Assembly: GCA_032718565.1 (NCBI GenBank)
Contig: JAVGVS010000163.1
Coordinates: 345,501 to 409,500, forward strand
Reading direction: 5' to 3'
Length of the DNA stretch: 64,000 nt
Origin: Distichodus sexfasciatus
Taxonomy: Eukaryota; Chordata; Actinopteri; Characiformes; Distichodontidae
The notes under the pieces are model-generated. The model did not search any database and was not told the DNA's origin. It saw only the letters and a program-made list of their open reading frames with translations. Shown here one piece after another: positions 63,170 to 64,000 of the stretch; position 1 is the first letter of the stretch; each line of letters begins with the position of its first letter. The translations under genes were made by a program, and so were the position numbers.

Positions 63170-64000
63170 GAGTCGTAGTCCCTTTTAGATTTTGTATCAA
63201 TCACAAGTGGCGTTCCGCAGGGTTCTGTCCATGGAACCTTTCTCTTTTCCGTATACACTTGTTCCCTTAGGGACATATAGCCCCACACGGCTTCTCCTTT
63301 CAGTGTTGTGCAGATGAGGCTCAACTTATTCTTTCTTTTCCTTCCAATGACAAGCATGTTTCGACTCGTCTCATCTCAGACTGTTTGGCTGACATCTCTC
63401 CACGAACACAAGTTAGGCCTCGTCCACACCGACGTTCGAAATGAACGCCATCTGAATGCCATAGGCGTTTTTGCTGCTTTTTGTAGCTGCATTCGATTGG
63501 TGTTTCACTGGCGTTCGCAATAGCATTTCACTGGCGTTGCATGCAGCGTTTATTTGACGCCACCCGAATGCGCAGCTGGCCGAACACCGGTGCTGAACGC
63601 CCGTGTGAACGCTTTGATTTGCTCCAATGAGCAGAAAAACGGTCGGCGTTCAGTCGGCGCTCACCTGCTCACCTGGTGCCACGAATGCCAGAAAAACGCC
63701 TGGTTCAGACGTCCGTGTGAACGAGGACTTATCGTTCACTCAAAGAAGGCAAGAAATCGTGGAGTCACGCTAGATTCTCTCTGCACATTTGCAGGTCCTG
63801 CAGATATCTTCTTTACAATACGAGAAGGATTCGACCACTATTCACCACCAACATTACTCAGTTACTCATCTGGTCGCTGGTCATCTCTAAGCTGGACTAC
63901 TGCCGCTCTCTGCTGTCTGGACTTACATTGAAGGAAACAAGACCATTTCGACTGATCCGGAATTCAACTGCGAGAGTCGCCTACAATGTTCGTAAAATTC
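63170..64000 (+). mobile_element. L2-like LINE reverse-transcriptase relic, runs off the window
   Basis: Decayed reverse-transcriptase motifs occur in order but in shifting frames: SGVPQGSV at about 63207, a catalytic-box remnant CADEAQL (normally YADD-type) at about 63308, GVTLDS at about 63756, and LVISKLDYCRSLLSGL at about 63875, close to the LDYCNxLLxGLP motif of fish L2/CR1-group LINEs. An in-frame TAG and frame changes mark it as dead. It is interrupted by the MITE at 63418-63728 and continues past position 64000. Confidence 0.85.
63418..63728 (+). mobile_element. 311-bp PIF/Harbinger-type MITE with TTA duplication
   Basis: The left end GGCCTCGTCCACACCGACGT and the inverse of the right end, GTCCTCGTTCACACGGACGT, form terminal inverted repeats. 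It is flanked by TTA at 63415-63417 and 63729-63731, the 3-bp TWA duplication of PIF/Harbinger elements. It splits the LINE relic between its catalytic and C-terminal motifs. Confidence 0.85.

Noticed and set aside
1..64000. CRISPR array, prophage, plasmid or bacterial operon
   Set aside because: The window is intron-containing vertebrate DNA; tandem repeats seen are micro- and minisatellites without unique spacers.

Overview
This window is vertebrate nuclear DNA, almost certainly from a teleost fish. Short, GC-richer exons with GT/AG introns encode orthologues of human WDFY3, CDS1 and TMEM175. The introns are full of fish-type repeats: hAT-like and other MITEs, a Tc1 element, a Tigger-like element, a Harbinger MITE in an L2-like LINE, and tRNA-derived SINEs. 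I could not identify the species. There is no bacterial, plasmid, phage or CRISPR content.

Layout: (1) 71-23456, + strand: the 3' part of WDFY3 (ALFY). Forty-one consecutive coding exons join in one open frame of 2,052 codons plus stop, covering the armadillo/BEACH-associated region, PH-BEACH, WD40 repeats, a LIR-like motif and a C-terminal FYVE finger. The 5' part lies off the left edge. (2) 23457-27225: WDFY3 3' UTR and the CDS1 promoter region. (3) 27226-46897: CDS1, phosphatidate cytidylyltransferase, in 13 coding exons. Exon 1 and exons 7-13 are on the + strand, but exons 2-6 are on the - strand in reversed order. (4) 46898-52254: CDS1 3' UTR and convergent intergenic DNA. (5) 52255-56492, - strand: all ten coding exons of TMEM175, the lysosomal K+/H+ channel (532 aa). 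(6) 56493-64000: no gene recognised; SINE pieces and, at the right end, a decayed LINE.

The main discovery is the structure of CDS1. The block with exons 2-6 is inverted. Its two edges lie in a pair of inverted copies (33761-34408 and 43810-43180) of one 0.6-kb terminal-inverted-repeat element, which share a tract of about 310 identical bases. Flipping the block back gives a perfect 453-codon frame with every splice phase correct, and it also restores matching 4-bp target-site duplications at both repeat copies (ATAT/ATAT and AAAT/AAAT, now scrambled as ATAT/ATTT and ATAT/AAAT). This is the footprint of recombination between inverted repeats, or of an assembler making the same error at them. 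The inverted block holds 543 coding bases, a multiple of three, so splicing exon 1 to exon 7 would stay in frame and predict a 272-aa product that keeps the catalytic C-terminus.

The three genes do not form an operon-like unit. WDFY3 (selective autophagy adaptor), CDS1 (CDP-diacylglycerol synthesis in the ER, feeding phosphoinositides) and TMEM175 (lysosome) all touch membrane and lysosome biology. WDFY3-CDS1 adjacency is a known vertebrate arrangement; TMEM175 lies elsewhere on chromosome 4 in human.
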